Shown: positions 26,001 to 35,323, counted from the first letter of the stretch. The stretch is 61,337 bases of DNA from Paratractidigestivibacter sp963630635 (GCA_963630635.1 CAVGOA010000008.1:1-61337); one strand, 5' to 3'. Notes: generated by a model not told the origin, from the sequence alone. Numbers and translations are program-made.

Positions 26001-29000
26001 TCGGCGTCTGCGTACCTGACCCTGGCCGATGTGACTGCCGACTCGTTTGACGTCATCAGCGGCGCAAAGTTCGAGCTTAAGTACAAGGCGCCGGGGTCCG
26101 ATGAGTACGCGACCGCCCAGGAACTTGTGACTAACGAGGACGGCGAGGTGTGGTTCAAGGACCTTAAGAAGGGCTCCTACACCCTGATCGAGGTCTCCAA
26201 CACGGGCTACAACGTGGGCGAGAACGGCCTCAAGGCCCTGGACTTTGTGATCGACAACGACGACGCGGGCCAGGACCGCGACCTGGGCGACGCCGCCGAC
26301 CGCGCGAGTCTGGACGCCACCAACGTCGACCAGTCCATCGTGGACTACGAGTGCATGGTCAACGAGCGCCTGACCGGCACCGTCACCATGAAGAAGGTCG
26401 ATGAGTCCGGCAAGGGCATCGCCGGTGCGGTGTTCAAGCTGCAGGCCAAGGCCAGCGACGGCAGCTGGACCGACGCCGAGGGCAAGACCAACCTGGTCTC
26501 TGCTGACGATGGCACCGTGACAGCCAGCGGCCTTGCCTGGGGTACCTACCGCTTTGCAGAGGTCTCTCAGGCTGCGGGCTACGCGGCCACCAGCGGCGAG
26601 GTCTCCCAAGAAGCGACCATTGGCCGCGACAACGTTGCCACCGCGCAGGACTGCGGCACCGTGACCAACTACTCCGTGGTCCTGATGCTCAAGAAGGCCT
26701 ACAAGGACGTCGCCCTCAAGGGCGCCGAGTTCACCGTGGCCCCGGCCGCGGGCTCCAAGTTTGCCGACGGCACCAGCGCCGCGAAGACCTTCACCACCGG
26801 CGACGACGGCACGGCTAGCCTGCCGGGCGTGCTTGCGGTGGGCAATGAATACCTGGTCAAGGAGTCCGTGGCCCCCGAGGGCTACAGGCTCTCGACCGCC
26901 GAGCTTACCGTCAAGGTGGCCAACGACGGCTCGATCGAGGTTGTTGGCGAGAAGCCCGCCGCCTTCACCGTGGACGGTACGACCGTCACGCTGGAGGACG
27001 AGCCCACGGGCGCATTCTATGTGATCAAGGCCAACGAGGCGGGGATGCCGCTTTCCGGCGCCGAGTTCGAGCTTTCGGGCGAGTTTGCCACGGGCGCTTC
27101 GATCGAGAAGCTCGCGGTTAACGAGTACGGCCTTGCGTATCTGGGGGAGGGCCAGCTGGTCGCGGGCAACACCTATACCCTCAAAGAGGCCAAGGCCCCG
27201 GCGGGCTACAAGCTCTGCTCCGACGAACTTAAGCTCACGGTGGGCGCCGATGGCAAGCTAACGGTTGTTGGTGAGAAGCCCGCCGCCTTCACCGTCCACG
27301 CCGATGCCGCGGCCGTCGTCATGACCGACGAGGCAACCAACCTCACCGTCACCAAGCTTGCCGACGACGGCCAGGCCAAGCTCGCAGGTGCCGAGTTCAC
27401 CGTGACCCCGGCCGATGGCTCCGCTTTCGCCGACGGCGCGACTGAGGCCAAGGCCCTGGTCACCGGTGCCGAAGGCGCCGCGACCCTTGCCGCCCAGCTT
27501 GTTGCGGGCAACACCTATACCCTCGCCGAGACCAAGGCCCCGGCCGGCTACAAGCAGACCACCCAAAGCCTCTCCTTCACCGTGGCTGCCGACGGCAGCC
27601 TTGAGGTCCAGGGCGGGTCTGTCCCGGCCGGCTTTACCGTTGACGGCGCGTCCGTCGCCGTTGCGGGCGAGCGCACGACCTTCTCGGTGACTAAGGCAAA
27701 TGAGAACGGCGATCCTCTTTCTGGCGCCACCTTCAAGCTCGCCGGCAGCTTTGCCGACGGCTCCACGTCCCAGACCCTCACCACGGACGACGACGGCGCG
27801 GCCACTCTGGCCGGTCTTCTCAAGGCCGACGGCACCACCGTCTACACCCTGAGGGAGACCGCGGCGCCCGAGGGCTACATCCTTAACCTCAATAAACTGC
27901 AGTTCACCCTGGGGACGGACGGCACCATTAGCGCCGTCCAGAGCGACCACGCGGCCGATGGCTACGAGGTTGCGGCCTCTGGTGTGAGCGTCGTCGCGAC
28001 CGATACCCCGATCGCCCCCGTGACGGCCACCATCGCGGTGACCAAGAAGGTCGAGGGCGATGCTTCGCTCGTCGCCGACCAGACGTTTAGCTTCGAGCTG
28101 CGCGATTGCGCCAACGTCCACGCACCCGGTAAGACCCTCGACGGCGTCAAGGCGGGCGACACCGCCAGCTTTGCGGCGATCACCTACACTCAGCCCGGCT
28201 TCTACAAGTACATCATTCACGAGAAGAACACCGGTCTTGGCCTTGGCTGGACCCTGGCCGCCGACCAGTACGTCGAGGTGACCGTCCTGCAAAACGAGGA
28301 CAAGAGCCTCCAGACGCCCGTGGTCAAATACGGCAACAGCGCCTACGCTACCTCGGCCGTCTTCACCAACCGCTACACGGCGGCTGACGGCGAGTTCCAG
28401 CTGAGTGTCAAGGCAACCGTCAACGGCAAGGCGCCCAAGGAGGGGCAGGCATTCGAGTTCTGTGCCACCGCTACGGGCGACAACGCCGCGGCCGCGCCCG
28501 TCCTCGCCAACGTGACCACCGTCGACGACGGAACCGTGTCCTTCTTCGCTGCGTCTGTGGGCGACGCCAACGAGGGCCAGACCTACACCTACACGATTCA
28601 CCAGGTCAGCCAGTTGGGCGACGGCTGGACGGCCGCCGGCGACGTGACCGCCACCGTGACCGTGGGCACCCGCGGCGCTAACGGCGAGCTGCCCGTCACG
28701 GTGACCTACGACGGCGTCGAGGCCGATGCGGCGGCGTTCGACAACACCTATGCGGCCGCTGGGGAGCTTGAGCTTAACGTCTGCGCAACCGTCAACGGCG
28801 GCAAGTACGCCACCGACCGCGAGTTCGAGCTTGGCCTTTACGAGACCAATGAAAACGGCGAGAAGACCGGCGAGCCTGTCTCGACCATCAAGGTCAAGGC
28901 CGGGCAGACCGCGACCTTCGGGGGTGTCGTCTATGACCAGGACGACGCCGGTCAGACCATTACCTACGTCGTGAGCGAGCTGGGTGAGCTTGGCGACGGC

Positions 29001-32000
29001 TGGACCAAGGCTGCCGACCAGGCCGTCAAGGTCACCGTGACTGACAATGGCGACGGCACCGTGAGCGCCGCCGTCGACTATCCCGCGGGCAAGGACGCCC
29101 TGGTCTTCGACAACACCTACACCGCCGCCGGTGAGCTCGTGGTCAGGGCGACCGTTGCCGTCAACGGCGGCACCTACCAGACCGACAAGGACTTTGAGCT
29201 GGGCCTTTTTGAGACCGACGAGTCCGGCGCCAAGAAGGGCGAGGCCATCGCCGCTGCCACGGTCAAGGCCGGCCAGACTGCCGTCCTAAGCGGCAACTTC
29301 TTTGGCCAGGACGACGCGGGTCAGACCATCACCTATGTGGTGAGCGAGCTGGGCGAGCTTGGCAACGGCTGGACCAAGGCGGCCGACCAGTCTGTCAAGG
29401 TCGCTGTGGCCGATAACGGCCAGGGCATCGTGGTTGCCTCCGTTGACTACGGCCAGGGCAAGGACGCCCTCGCCTTCAACAATACCTACGCGGCCACGGG
29501 CACGGCGAGCATCGCAATCGCCAAGTTGGTCAACAGCGCCGTCCCCGCAGACAACGCGCAGTTCTCCTTCTCGCTTACCGCGGTGACCGAGGGCGCCCCG
29601 ATGCCCAAGGCCACTTCTGCCACTACGGTGGGCACTGCCACGGCTTCGTTTGGCGACATCGCCTTTGGCCTGGCCGATGCCGGCAAGACCTACGAGTACA
29701 CCATCCACGAGACGACGCCCGGCATGACCGGCTGGACCCTGGCCGATGACGTCACCGCCCGCGTCACCGTGGGCGATGACGCGGGCGACGGCACGCTCAA
29801 GGCGGCCAAGGTCGAGTACTCCTCGGCTGCCCCCAGCGGTTCTGCGGCGTTGTTCGACAACACTTACAAACAGGCGGATGGCCAGTTCCAGCTGGCCCTG
29901 GTCAAGACGGTCAACGGCTCGCTGCCCACGGTTGAACAGACCTTTACCTTCTCGGCCACGGCCGAGGGCGACAACGCCGACGCGGCGCCCGAGCTTGACC
30001 CCGTGACCACCGACGAGGATGGCTCCGCGCTCTTCTCGGCCGTTACGCTTAGCGACGGCGATGAGGGCAAGACCTACACCTACCGCATCCACGAGACCAG
30101 CCAGCTGGCCAGCGGCTGGACCGCCGCACCCGACGTCATCGCCGCCGTCCAGGTCTCCCGCCGCGGGTCCGACAATAAGCTTGTTGCCACGGTGACCTAC
30201 AGGCAAGACGCCGATGGCGCCCAGTCCTACGCCGGCGCGGCCGCCTTCGACAACAAGTACGCCGCTTCCACCGAACTCAACCTTAACGTCACGGCAACCG
30301 CCAACGGCGGCGCGTACCAGACCGACTGCGAGTTCACCTTTGGCCTCTTCGAGACCGACAGCTTTGGCAACAAGACCGGCGAGCCCATCTCGACTGTTAC
30401 CGTCAAGGCGGGGGAGACTGCGAGCTTCACCGGCGTCACCTACGACCAGGACAACGACGGCGACGTCATCACTTACGTCGTTAGCCAGACCAACGCCGCC
30501 GGCAACGGCTGGGCCAACGCCGCCGACCAGACCGTCGACGTCGCCGTGGCCGATAACGGCGACGGCACCATGACGGCCCAGGTCAGCTACCCCGATCTGC
30601 AGGACGCCCTGGTCTTCGACAACACCTACTCCTGCGCCGGCGAGCTTGAGCTCAACGTCACCAAGACCGTCAACGGCGGCGAGTGGGCGCCCGACCGCGA
30701 ATTCGCCTTTGGCCTTTACGAGACCAACGAAAGCGGCGAGAAGACCGGCGAGCCCGTCTCGACCGTCAAGGTCAAGGCCGGCCAGACCGCGGCCTTCGAC
30801 GGCGTCATCTACGACCTGGACAATGCGGGCCAGGTCATCACCTATGTCGTTAGCGAGCTGGGCGAGCCCGGCGATGGCTGGACCAACGCTGCCGACCAGA
30901 AGGTGAGCGTCTCTGTGTCCGATGACCGCGACGGCACCATGACCGCCACCGTCGACTACGGCCAGGGCAAGGACGCCCTTACCTTCAACAACGCCTACGC
31001 AGCCATCGCGACCCTTGGCGTCAAGAAGACTGTCAACGGAGGCGCTCTCAACGACGGCGAGAGCTTCTCCTTCTCGCTGTACCAAGAGGGCGAGGACGGC
31101 GCCGAGAAGATCGGCTCTGCCGCCGTCGATGCGCAGAATCCCGCCGCCGCGTTTGAGGCCCTTGCCTTCACCAAGCCCGGCACCTATACCTACACGGTCT
31201 CTGAGGACGCCAACCCTGACGCCAACTGGATGAACGCCGATGACGTTGCCGTGACCTTTGAGGTGACCGAGGCCAAGGGCAACGACGGCCAGGTCACGGG
31301 CCTTAACGTCACCTTGGTCGAGCAAGCCGGCGGGGCCTCTGACTACAGCCGCGTGACTAAGGGCGACGACGGCTCCTATACCGTGAGCTTCAACAACGCC
31401 TATTACAGCGAAGCTGCGGCTGTTCTTAAGGCCCGCAGCGAGGTCACGGGCGCGACCGACTCTGTTGCCGGCAAGGAGTTCAAGTACGAGTTAAAGGACG
31501 CCAGCGGTCAGGTCATCGACGCCAAGACCGCCAAGGCCGGCCAGGCCGTGGCCTTCGACGCCCTGTCCTACACTCGCAACATGCGCGGCGCCCACACTTA
31601 CACCATCGCCGTTTCCGCCGCCGATGGCGACGCGACCAACTGGACCCTCCAGGGCCAGGTCACGGCCACCGTCACCGTGGGCATGGACCAGACCAACCGC
31701 AAGGTCGAGGTCAAGAGCATCGAGTACACCCGCGACGGGGCGGACTGTTCTTACGCCGAGACGGACGGGTCCAAGTCGGCCCTGTTCACCCACGCCTACA
31801 CGGCGCCGGTTGTGCCCGACGAGCCGGACGAGCCCGACACGCCCGACGACCCTGATAAGCCCGACACCCCGGATACACCTGACACTCCTGACACTCCGGA
31901 CACTCCGGATACGCCCGACACACCGGACACTCCCGACACCCCGGACACGCCCGACACCCCGGACGAGCCGGACACGCCTGACGGGCCCGACACGCCTGAC

Positions 32001-32243
32001 GAGCCGGATACCCCGGACGAGCCCGACGCGCCCGACACGCCCGAGACTCCCGACACCCCCGAGTCCCCGGCGACCCCCGAGCAGCCCGCCGCGCCGGCGC
32101 CCTCCGAGTCCTCCGCAAAGGCCCAGAAGCCCGCCGGCACCCCGCAGACGGGCGACGCCTCGGCAAACGCCCTGCTCGCCCTGGCCCCGGCAAGCCTCCT
32201 CGTTGCAGCCGGTCTCCTTCGTCGCCGCCGCAACCGTGACTAG
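23061..32243 (+). CDS. Giant LPxTG-like wall-anchored adhesin with Cna-B/SpaA and pilin-isopeptide repeats
   Basis: 3060 residues from the ATG at 23061 (GAGGGGA upstream; a longer frame to 23031 lacks a ribosome binding site). A signal peptide with cleavage near residue 44 is followed by about 850 residues of Cna-B-like beta domains. About seven SpaA/Cna-B repeats start near positions 25630, 26000, 26375, 26675, 27010, 27335 and 27670; examples are TMKKVDESGKGIAGAVFKL and VTKANENGDPLSGATFKL. Ten repeats of about 122 residues then start near 28020, 28380, 28750, 29120, 29495, 29870, 30260, 30635, 31000 and 31400. They follow the streptococcal pilin isopeptide pattern (TVNGG...F.F.L...G.TYTY.I.E), which usually carry Lys-Asn cross-links. 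A PDTPDTPDEP spacer comes next, then TPQTGD, a hydrophobic helix and RRRRNRD. Cell-surface adhesion or a pilus-like role is inferred; no sortase gene is present. Confidence 0.93.
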   Translation: MQNPGPRQRTSRHIPALRQRIFSSLLAVILTIQMAFSPVTALGANTDSSGSPSDRTGYVEVHCIATQRPEGSVYPKITYELYKSADNGSSWEKVAEKTITESDYAAGLLAVVKFENLDAYASSGVAYEYKVKQLALDYYTTHSKKSVSDNDDFVDSNEVAGLFVADTGTKYDNEALFYNTPKTVTIKGTVDWKDNDNAWNTRADIYDTLVITRALADGSNAQEVTLQQSNSTKYNYFNWTSNNTWSGYMRSGSNYTSFFVANLEKYNSDGQEWVYSLKEGSSKVAADSTLNQYTLATSALSKTNETDLTVTLTNTFKSIAGVTVAFEDDGDAYQQRPRVYVELQASTDGGQTWYSARSVLGFGVVNDKLFEQYWTPGVDGDQFTFEWDQLPSTSNNEFLTASSIIYRVKESKLAYDATSTAGFETKVVTTTLDKDGNYAKTTGTYVPSQFTETSEYLATTGIANSAKSTSTLLVAGKWNDGGAKWLRPSTVTYLLQRKVDGGDWEWVTKYNVSVDSPFDVYGETINDNLVQLTLSDADTGEGELSDTWSKNFQNLPAVDYADKAYTYRAVEVVPTGYHVTNEGATEVASSGSLKLYAAGEGDVTFENATDKETVTLFGIVRWERWNFARPDPSSLDFQLLQYKGQDDANPTSIPLGQTSLGWASTSTDRWQYSIEGLPKTAEDGTAYYYKFILTPGSSAGYRTENPTVYASDYDGALYGGVIKNTVTCLALDKVGTVGGQAAQLNDVELTVKDASGGVVAVWSRDSEGEVTVTPQNGYTWGHFIGCDVPHIFGLPAGTYTVSETKTPANYLAAADVEVTIDVDGTVTTTSSNATATDSGYGCGAATDLITVSDEALRGGFDVTLTAGEGDAETPVAGMTFDLYKDDGTLLATGLTTDEKGVFTSTTSDVAYEANTGLGSNYSKLSDGLPQGYYYLVETGDRADIVIPTGDNAKVSFSITTNGDATQQPATQHVTVNNKLFSASAYLTLADVTADSFDVISGAKFELKYKAPGSDEYATAQELVTNEDGEVWFKDLKKGSYTLIEVSNTGYNVGENGLKALDFVIDNDDAGQDRDLGDAADRASLDATNVDQSIVDYECMVNERLTGTVTMKKVDESGKGIAGAVFKLQAKASDGSWTDAEGKTNLVSADDGTVTASGLAWGTYRFAEVSQAAGYAATSGEVSQEATIGRDNVATAQDCGTVTNYSVVLMLKKAYKDVALKGAEFTVAPAAGSKFADGTSAAKTFTTGDDGTASLPGVLAVGNEYLVKESVAPEGYRLSTAELTVKVANDGSIEVVGEKPAAFTVDGTTVTLEDEPTGAFYVIKANEAGMPLSGAEFELSGEFATGASIEKLAVNEYGLAYLGEGQLVAGNTYTLKEAKAPAGYKLCSDELKLTVGADGKLTVVGEKPAAFTVHADAAAVVMTDEATNLTVTKLADDGQAKLAGAEFTVTPADGSAFADGATEAKALVTGAEGAATLAAQLVAGNTYTLAETKAPAGYKQTTQSLSFTVAADGSLEVQGGSVPAGFTVDGASVAVAGERTTFSVTKANENGDPLSGATFKLAGSFADGSTSQTLTTDDDGAATLAGLLKADGTTVYTLRETAAPEGYILNLNKLQFTLGTDGTISAVQSDHAADGYEVAASGVSVVATDTPIAPVTATIAVTKKVEGDASLVADQTFSFELRDCANVHAPGKTLDGVKAGDTASFAAITYTQPGFYKYIIHEKNTGLGLGWTLAADQYVEVTVLQNEDKSLQTPVVKYGNSAYATSAVFTNRYTAADGEFQLSVKATVNGKAPKEGQAFEFCATATGDNAAAAPVLANVTTVDDGTVSFFAASVGDANEGQTYTYTIHQVSQLGDGWTAAGDVTATVTVGTRGANGELPVTVTYDGVEADAAAFDNTYAAAGELELNVCATVNGGKYATDREFELGLYETNENGEKTGEPVSTIKVKAGQTATFGGVVYDQDDAGQTITYVVSELGELGDGWTKAADQAVKVTVTDNGDGTVSAAVDYPAGKDALVFDNTYTAAGELVVRATVAVNGGTYQTDKDFELGLFETDESGAKKGEAIAAATVKAGQTAVLSGNFFGQDDAGQTITYVVSELGELGNGWTKAADQSVKVAVADNGQGIVVASVDYGQGKDALAFNNTYAATGTASIAIAKLVNSAVPADNAQFSFSLTAVTEGAPMPKATSATTVGTATASFGDIAFGLADAGKTYEYTIHETTPGMTGWTLADDVTARVTVGDDAGDGTLKAAKVEYSSAAPSGSAALFDNTYKQADGQFQLALVKTVNGSLPTVEQTFTFSATAEGDNADAAPELDPVTTDEDGSALFSAVTLSDGDEGKTYTYRIHETSQLASGWTAAPDVIAAVQVSRRGSDNKLVATVTYRQDADGAQSYAGAAAFDNKYAASTELNLNVTATANGGAYQTDCEFTFGLFETDSFGNKTGEPISTVTVKAGETASFTGVTYDQDNDGDVITYVVSQTNAAGNGWANAADQTVDVAVADNGDGTMTAQVSYPDLQDALVFDNTYSCAGELELNVTKTVNGGEWAPDREFAFGLYETNESGEKTGEPVSTVKVKAGQTAAFDGVIYDLDNAGQVITYVVSELGEPGDGWTNAADQKVSVSVSDDRDGTMTATVDYGQGKDALTFNNAYAAIATLGVKKTVNGGALNDGESFSFSLYQEGEDGAEKIGSAAVDAQNPAAAFEALAFTKPGTYTYTVSEDANPDANWMNADDVAVTFEVTEAKGNDGQVTGLNVTLVEQAGGASDYSRVTKGDDGSYTVSFNNAYYSEAAAVLKARSEVTGATDSVAGKEFKYELKDASGQVIDAKTAKAGQAVAFDALSYTRNMRGAHTYTIAVSAADGDATNWTLQGQVTATVTVGMDQTNRKVEVKSIEYTRDGADCSYAETDGSKSALFTHAYTAPVVPDEPDEPDTPDDPDKPDTPDTPDTPDTPDTPDTPDTPDTPDTPDTPDTPDEPDTPDGPDTPDEPDTPDEPDAPDTPETPDTPESPATPEQPAAPAPSESSAKAQKPAGTPQTGDASANALLALAPASLLVAAGLLRRRRNRD

Positions 32244-32273
32244 CCCTTCTCAGTAAGTCAACCTTGCACCACA

Positions 32274-32309
32274 GCCGCCCGACGCACCCCGCGCCGGGCG
32301 GCATTTTTG
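32274..32309 (+). terminator. Rho-independent terminator of the giant adhesin gene
   Basis: GCCGCCCG and CGGGCGGC pair perfectly around a 13-base loop and run into ATTTTTG, 31 bp after the stop. Confidence 0.85.
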
Positions 32310-32373
32310 TCGCGGCCCTATGGCCTTCTCGCCGCCTGTGCCGCAAGCGCCTGCCGCGGCTCCTAACAGCTGC

Positions 32374-32379
32374 TATACT
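32374..32379 (+). promoter_or_regulatory. -10 box of the lysS promoter
   Basis: TATACT lies 104 bp upstream of the lysS start; TGCCGC 16 bp before it is a poor -35. No other promoter-like sequence stands out in the 239-bp interval. Confidence 0.35.
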
Positions 32380-32482
32380 CTCAAGTTTGAATGTCTAACC
32401 AGTTAACCGGCTTGCCCGCGGCGGCCGGCTCAATCCAAACACAAGCGACGGGGCGCGAGCGCCCGAAAGGAACCCAGCGAGC

Positions 32483-34708
32483 ATGGCCGACCAAGCCCAG
32501 ACCCAGACCGTCAGCACCAACGACGAGCGCGCCCAGCGCCGCCTGCGCCGCCAGGCGCTCATCGACGCCGGTGTTCAGCCGTATCCTATCCACTCCACGG
32601 TGACGGCCCACGCCGCCGAGCTCGAGGAGCGCTACGCCGAGCTTGCGGACGGCGCCGTGACCCAGGACGTCTACTCGCTCACCGGCCGCATCCGCGCCTT
32701 GCGTAAGCAGGGCAAGATCGCCTTTATCGTGCTTGAGGACTGCACGGGCTCTATCCAGCTCTTCTGCCAGGTCAACAACCTGCCCGAGGGTGACTGGGCG
32801 CTTCTCTCCAACTTTGACCTGGGCGACGTCATTGGCGCCACGGGCCACGTCATCCGCACCAAGCGCGGCCAGCTCTCCATTGCCCCCACCCACTTGGAAA
32901 TGCTTTCCAAGTCGCTGCGCCCGCTGCCCGAGAAGTTCCACGGCTTGACCGACCGCGAGGTTCGTTACCGCCAGCGCTACGTCGACCTCATCATGAACGC
33001 CGACGTGCGCGAGACCTTCCGCAAGCGCAGCCAGATCATCAGCTTGATCCGCCGCTACATGGAGGCCGACGGCTACATGGAGGTCGAGACCCCCATGATG
33101 CACGCCATTTTGGGCGGCGCCAACGCCAAGCCGTTCGTGACCCACTTCAACGCTCTTGACCGCGACTTCTACCTGCGCATCGCCACCGAGCTGCCGCTTA
33201 AGCGTTGCATCGTGGGCGGCCTTGAGCGCGTCTTTGAGATCGGGCGCCAGTTCCGCAACGAGGGCATGGACCTTACCCACAACCCCGAGTTCACCTCGAT
33301 GGAGGCCTACTGCGCCTACTCCGACCTGGACGGCATGAAGGCGCTGACCGAGGGCCTGTTCAAGGCCATCGCGCGTGAGGTCTGCGGCTGCGAGGAGGGC
33401 CACGAGGTCATCACCTACCAGGGTCAGACCGTCGACATGTCCGGTACCTGGGCTTCTCGCCCCCTGGCAGAGATTGCCTCCGAGGTTATCGGTGAGCACG
33501 TGGACATGGACACGCCCGTCGAGCACCTGCGTGAGCTGTGCGAGGCACGCGGCATCGAGACCCAGGACAACTGGGGCGCGGGCAAGCTTTTGTTCGAGAT
33601 CTACGACGAGCTGGGCGAGGCCACGCTGGTCAACCCCACCTTTGTGTGCGATTACCCCGAGGAGGTTAGCCCGCTTTCCAAGCGCAAGGACGACGACCCG
33701 CGCCTGACCGACCGCTTTGAGCTGGTCATCTGCGGCCACGAGTACGCCAACGCCTTCTCCGAGCTTAACGACCCCGTCGACCAGGCCGGCCGCTTTGCCG
33801 AGCAGGTCGCGGCCAAGGGCTTCGGCGACGACGAGGCCATGGGCTACGACTACGATTACGTGCGCGCGCTTGAGTACGGCATGCCTCCCGCGGGCGGTAT
33901 TGGCTACGGCATCGACCGCATGGTCATGCTCTTCTGCGACGCGCCCGCCATCCGCGACGTCCTGCTCTTCCCGGCCATGAAGCCCGAGACCATCACCAAG
34001 GCCGACATCGCCAGCCAGCTTCCCGAGACCACCGACGGTACCGCCGCCTCTGTGGACGCCCTGGCAGATGATGCCGAGAACGGCGCCTCCAACGAGGCCG
34101 CCGCGGGCCGCGCCGAGGCCCCCGCGCTCGAGACCGGCCTTACCCGCGAGCAGGCCTTTGACCTGCTCAAGCAGTACAACGAGGACCCGTTCCACATCGC
34201 GCACGGCCAGACCCTCGAGGGCCTCATGCGCTACTACGCCGAGCAGTACGACCCGGTAAACGTCGAGTTCTGGGGCCAGGTCGGCCTTCTCCACGACCTT
34301 GATTGGGAGAAGTTCCAGGACGAGGTGCAGCACACCGTCAAGGCCGGCGAGATCTTGGCCGAGGCCGGCGCCAAGCCCGAGCTTGCCCGCGCCATCCAGA
34401 CCCACAACTCGGACAACAACCCCGACCTGCCCGCTCCCACGGCCAAGATGGAGTGCGTGCTGTACGCCTGCGACGAGCTTTCTGGCCTGATTCAGGCCGC
34501 GTGCCTTATGCGCCCGTCTAAGTCGGTCATGGACTTCGAGGTCAAGAGCCTCAAGAAGAAGTTCAAGGACAAGAAGTTCGCCGCCGGCTGCAATCGCGAC
34601 GTGATTCGTCGCGGCGCCGAGCTTATGGGCATGGAGCTCGACGAGCTGTTTGCCAGCGTGATCGACGCGATGAAGGCCATCCAGCCCACCTGCGAGGGCG
34701 TCAACTAA
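32483..34708 (+). CDS. lysS: Lysyl-tRNA synthetase (class II) with C-terminal HD domain
   Basis: 741 residues, against about 500 for normal LysRS. Residues 1 to about 510 are a complete class II enzyme: OB-fold anticodon domain (SLTGRIRALRKQGKIAF), motif 2 (GRQFRNEGMDLTHNPEFTSME) and motif 3 (GGIGYGIDRMVMLF). It charges tRNA-Lys with lysine using ATP. After an alanine-rich linker a second domain starts near residue 548 (TREQAFDLLKQYNEDP). It carries an HD phosphohydrolase signature (GLLHDLDWE, His604-Asp605) with a further His in THNSDN. Such HD domains hydrolyse nucleotides or phosphodiesters. The ATG follows AAGGAACCCAGCGAGC. Confidence 0.93.
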   Translation: MADQAQTQTVSTNDERAQRRLRRQALIDAGVQPYPIHSTVTAHAAELEERYAELADGAVTQDVYSLTGRIRALRKQGKIAFIVLEDCTGSIQLFCQVNNLPEGDWALLSNFDLGDVIGATGHVIRTKRGQLSIAPTHLEMLSKSLRPLPEKFHGLTDREVRYRQRYVDLIMNADVRETFRKRSQIISLIRRYMEADGYMEVETPMMHAILGGANAKPFVTHFNALDRDFYLRIATELPLKRCIVGGLERVFEIGRQFRNEGMDLTHNPEFTSMEAYCAYSDLDGMKALTEGLFKAIAREVCGCEEGHEVITYQGQTVDMSGTWASRPLAEIASEVIGEHVDMDTPVEHLRELCEARGIETQDNWGAGKLLFEIYDELGEATLVNPTFVCDYPEEVSPLSKRKDDDPRLTDRFELVICGHEYANAFSELNDPVDQAGRFAEQVAAKGFGDDEAMGYDYDYVRALEYGMPPAGGIGYGIDRMVMLFCDAPAIRDVLLFPAMKPETITKADIASQLPETTDGTAASVDALADDAENGASNEAAAGRAEAPALETGLTREQAFDLLKQYNEDPFHIAHGQTLEGLMRYYAEQYDPVNVEFWGQVGLLHDLDWEKFQDEVQHTVKAGEILAEAGAKPELARAIQTHNSDNNPDLPAPTAKMECVLYACDELSGLIQAACLMRPSKSVMDFEVKSLKKKFKDKKFAAGCNRDVIRRGAELMGMELDELFASVIDAMKAIQPTCEGVN

Positions 34709-34747
34709 CGCGCGGTCTTCTCGCCGTCTTAACCTAAACGCGCACGT

Positions 34748-34790
34748 AAGCGCCCCGGTAGTCGGACTTCGACTACCGGGGCGCTTCTTT
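34748..34790 (+). terminator. Strong Rho-independent terminator of lysS
   Basis: A perfect 16-bp stem (AAGCGCCCCGGTAGTC and its complement) with a 7-base loop runs into TTCTTTG, 40 bp after the stop. Confidence 0.92.
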
Positions 34791-34871
34791 GTGTCGCGCC
34801 GCTAAATAACCATCGTGTCCATACTTCTTGGGCTAGCAAACGCGCGTGGTTTTAAACGCTACGATTGAGTT

Positions 34872-34903
34872 GCGGAGAAGCCCCCCGTTGCCTGTTTCTC
34901 CGC
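34872..34903 (+). promoter_or_regulatory. Inverted repeat in the leader of the zinc-ribbon gene pair
   Basis: GCGGAGAA (34872-34879) and TTCTCCGC (34896-34903) are perfect complements 16 bp apart, ending 27 bp before the ATG at 34931. It could be an operator or an RNA hairpin controlling translation. Confidence 0.45.
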
Positions 34904-34930
34904 GTGAGCCCGCGAACAGAGGAGGACCCA

Positions 34931-35269
34931 ATGAGCACTCAGGACAAGATTCGCGAAGCTGCGCCCAAGGCCCTCAACGATGCCGAGCTCGCCGAGGTTG
35001 CTGGCGGCTACTCCAAGTATCACGACGAGGAGAGCGACCGGTACTACATCTGGTCGAGTGGCGTGACAGTTTCAAACAAGTATCTGTGCCCCAACTGTGG
35101 GCGTCCCGTTACCCCCGATTTACTGTGCATCAAATGGAGCTGCAAGCCCTGTGACTCGTCGTGGGTCTTTGAGTTTCGCCTTAAACCCAACATAGCCGCC
35201 GGCGGCTGGAGGTGGGTCACCAAAGAGGAATATGACCGCTGCACCGACAAAAGCCCCCTGGATCGTTAA
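34931..35269 (+). CDS. Small protein with double-glycine leader and zinc ribbon, first of two paralogues
   Basis: 112 residues; the ATG follows AGAGGAGGACCCA. Residues 15-26 (LNDAELAEVAGG) match the double-glycine leader consensus of exported peptides and Nif11-like RiPP precursors (L-x-D-x-E-L-x-x-V-x-GG). The part after GG has a four-cysteine zinc ribbon (YLCPNCGRP ... CIKWSCKPCDSSW) and an aromatic, basic tail. The next gene encodes a protein of the same plan. No peptidase-transporter or modifying enzyme is nearby, so export or processing would need a system elsewhere. The function is unknown. Confidence 0.75.
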   Translation: MSTQDKIREAAPKALNDAELAEVAGGYSKYHDEESDRYYIWSSGVTVSNKYLCPNCGRPVTPDLLCIKWSCKPCDSSWVFEFRLKPNIAAGGWRWVTKEEYDRCTDKSPLDR

Positions 35270-35323
35270 TCTGCCGGGGTTTGCGCTCACCGTTCATCAT
35301 CCTCCTGCGCGAAAGGAACAACC

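Noticed and set aside
31816..32070. Short tandem DNA repeats resembling a CRISPR or satellite array
   Set aside because: The 9-bp period is in frame and encodes the Pro-Asp-Thr wall spacer of the adhesin; there are no unique spacers.
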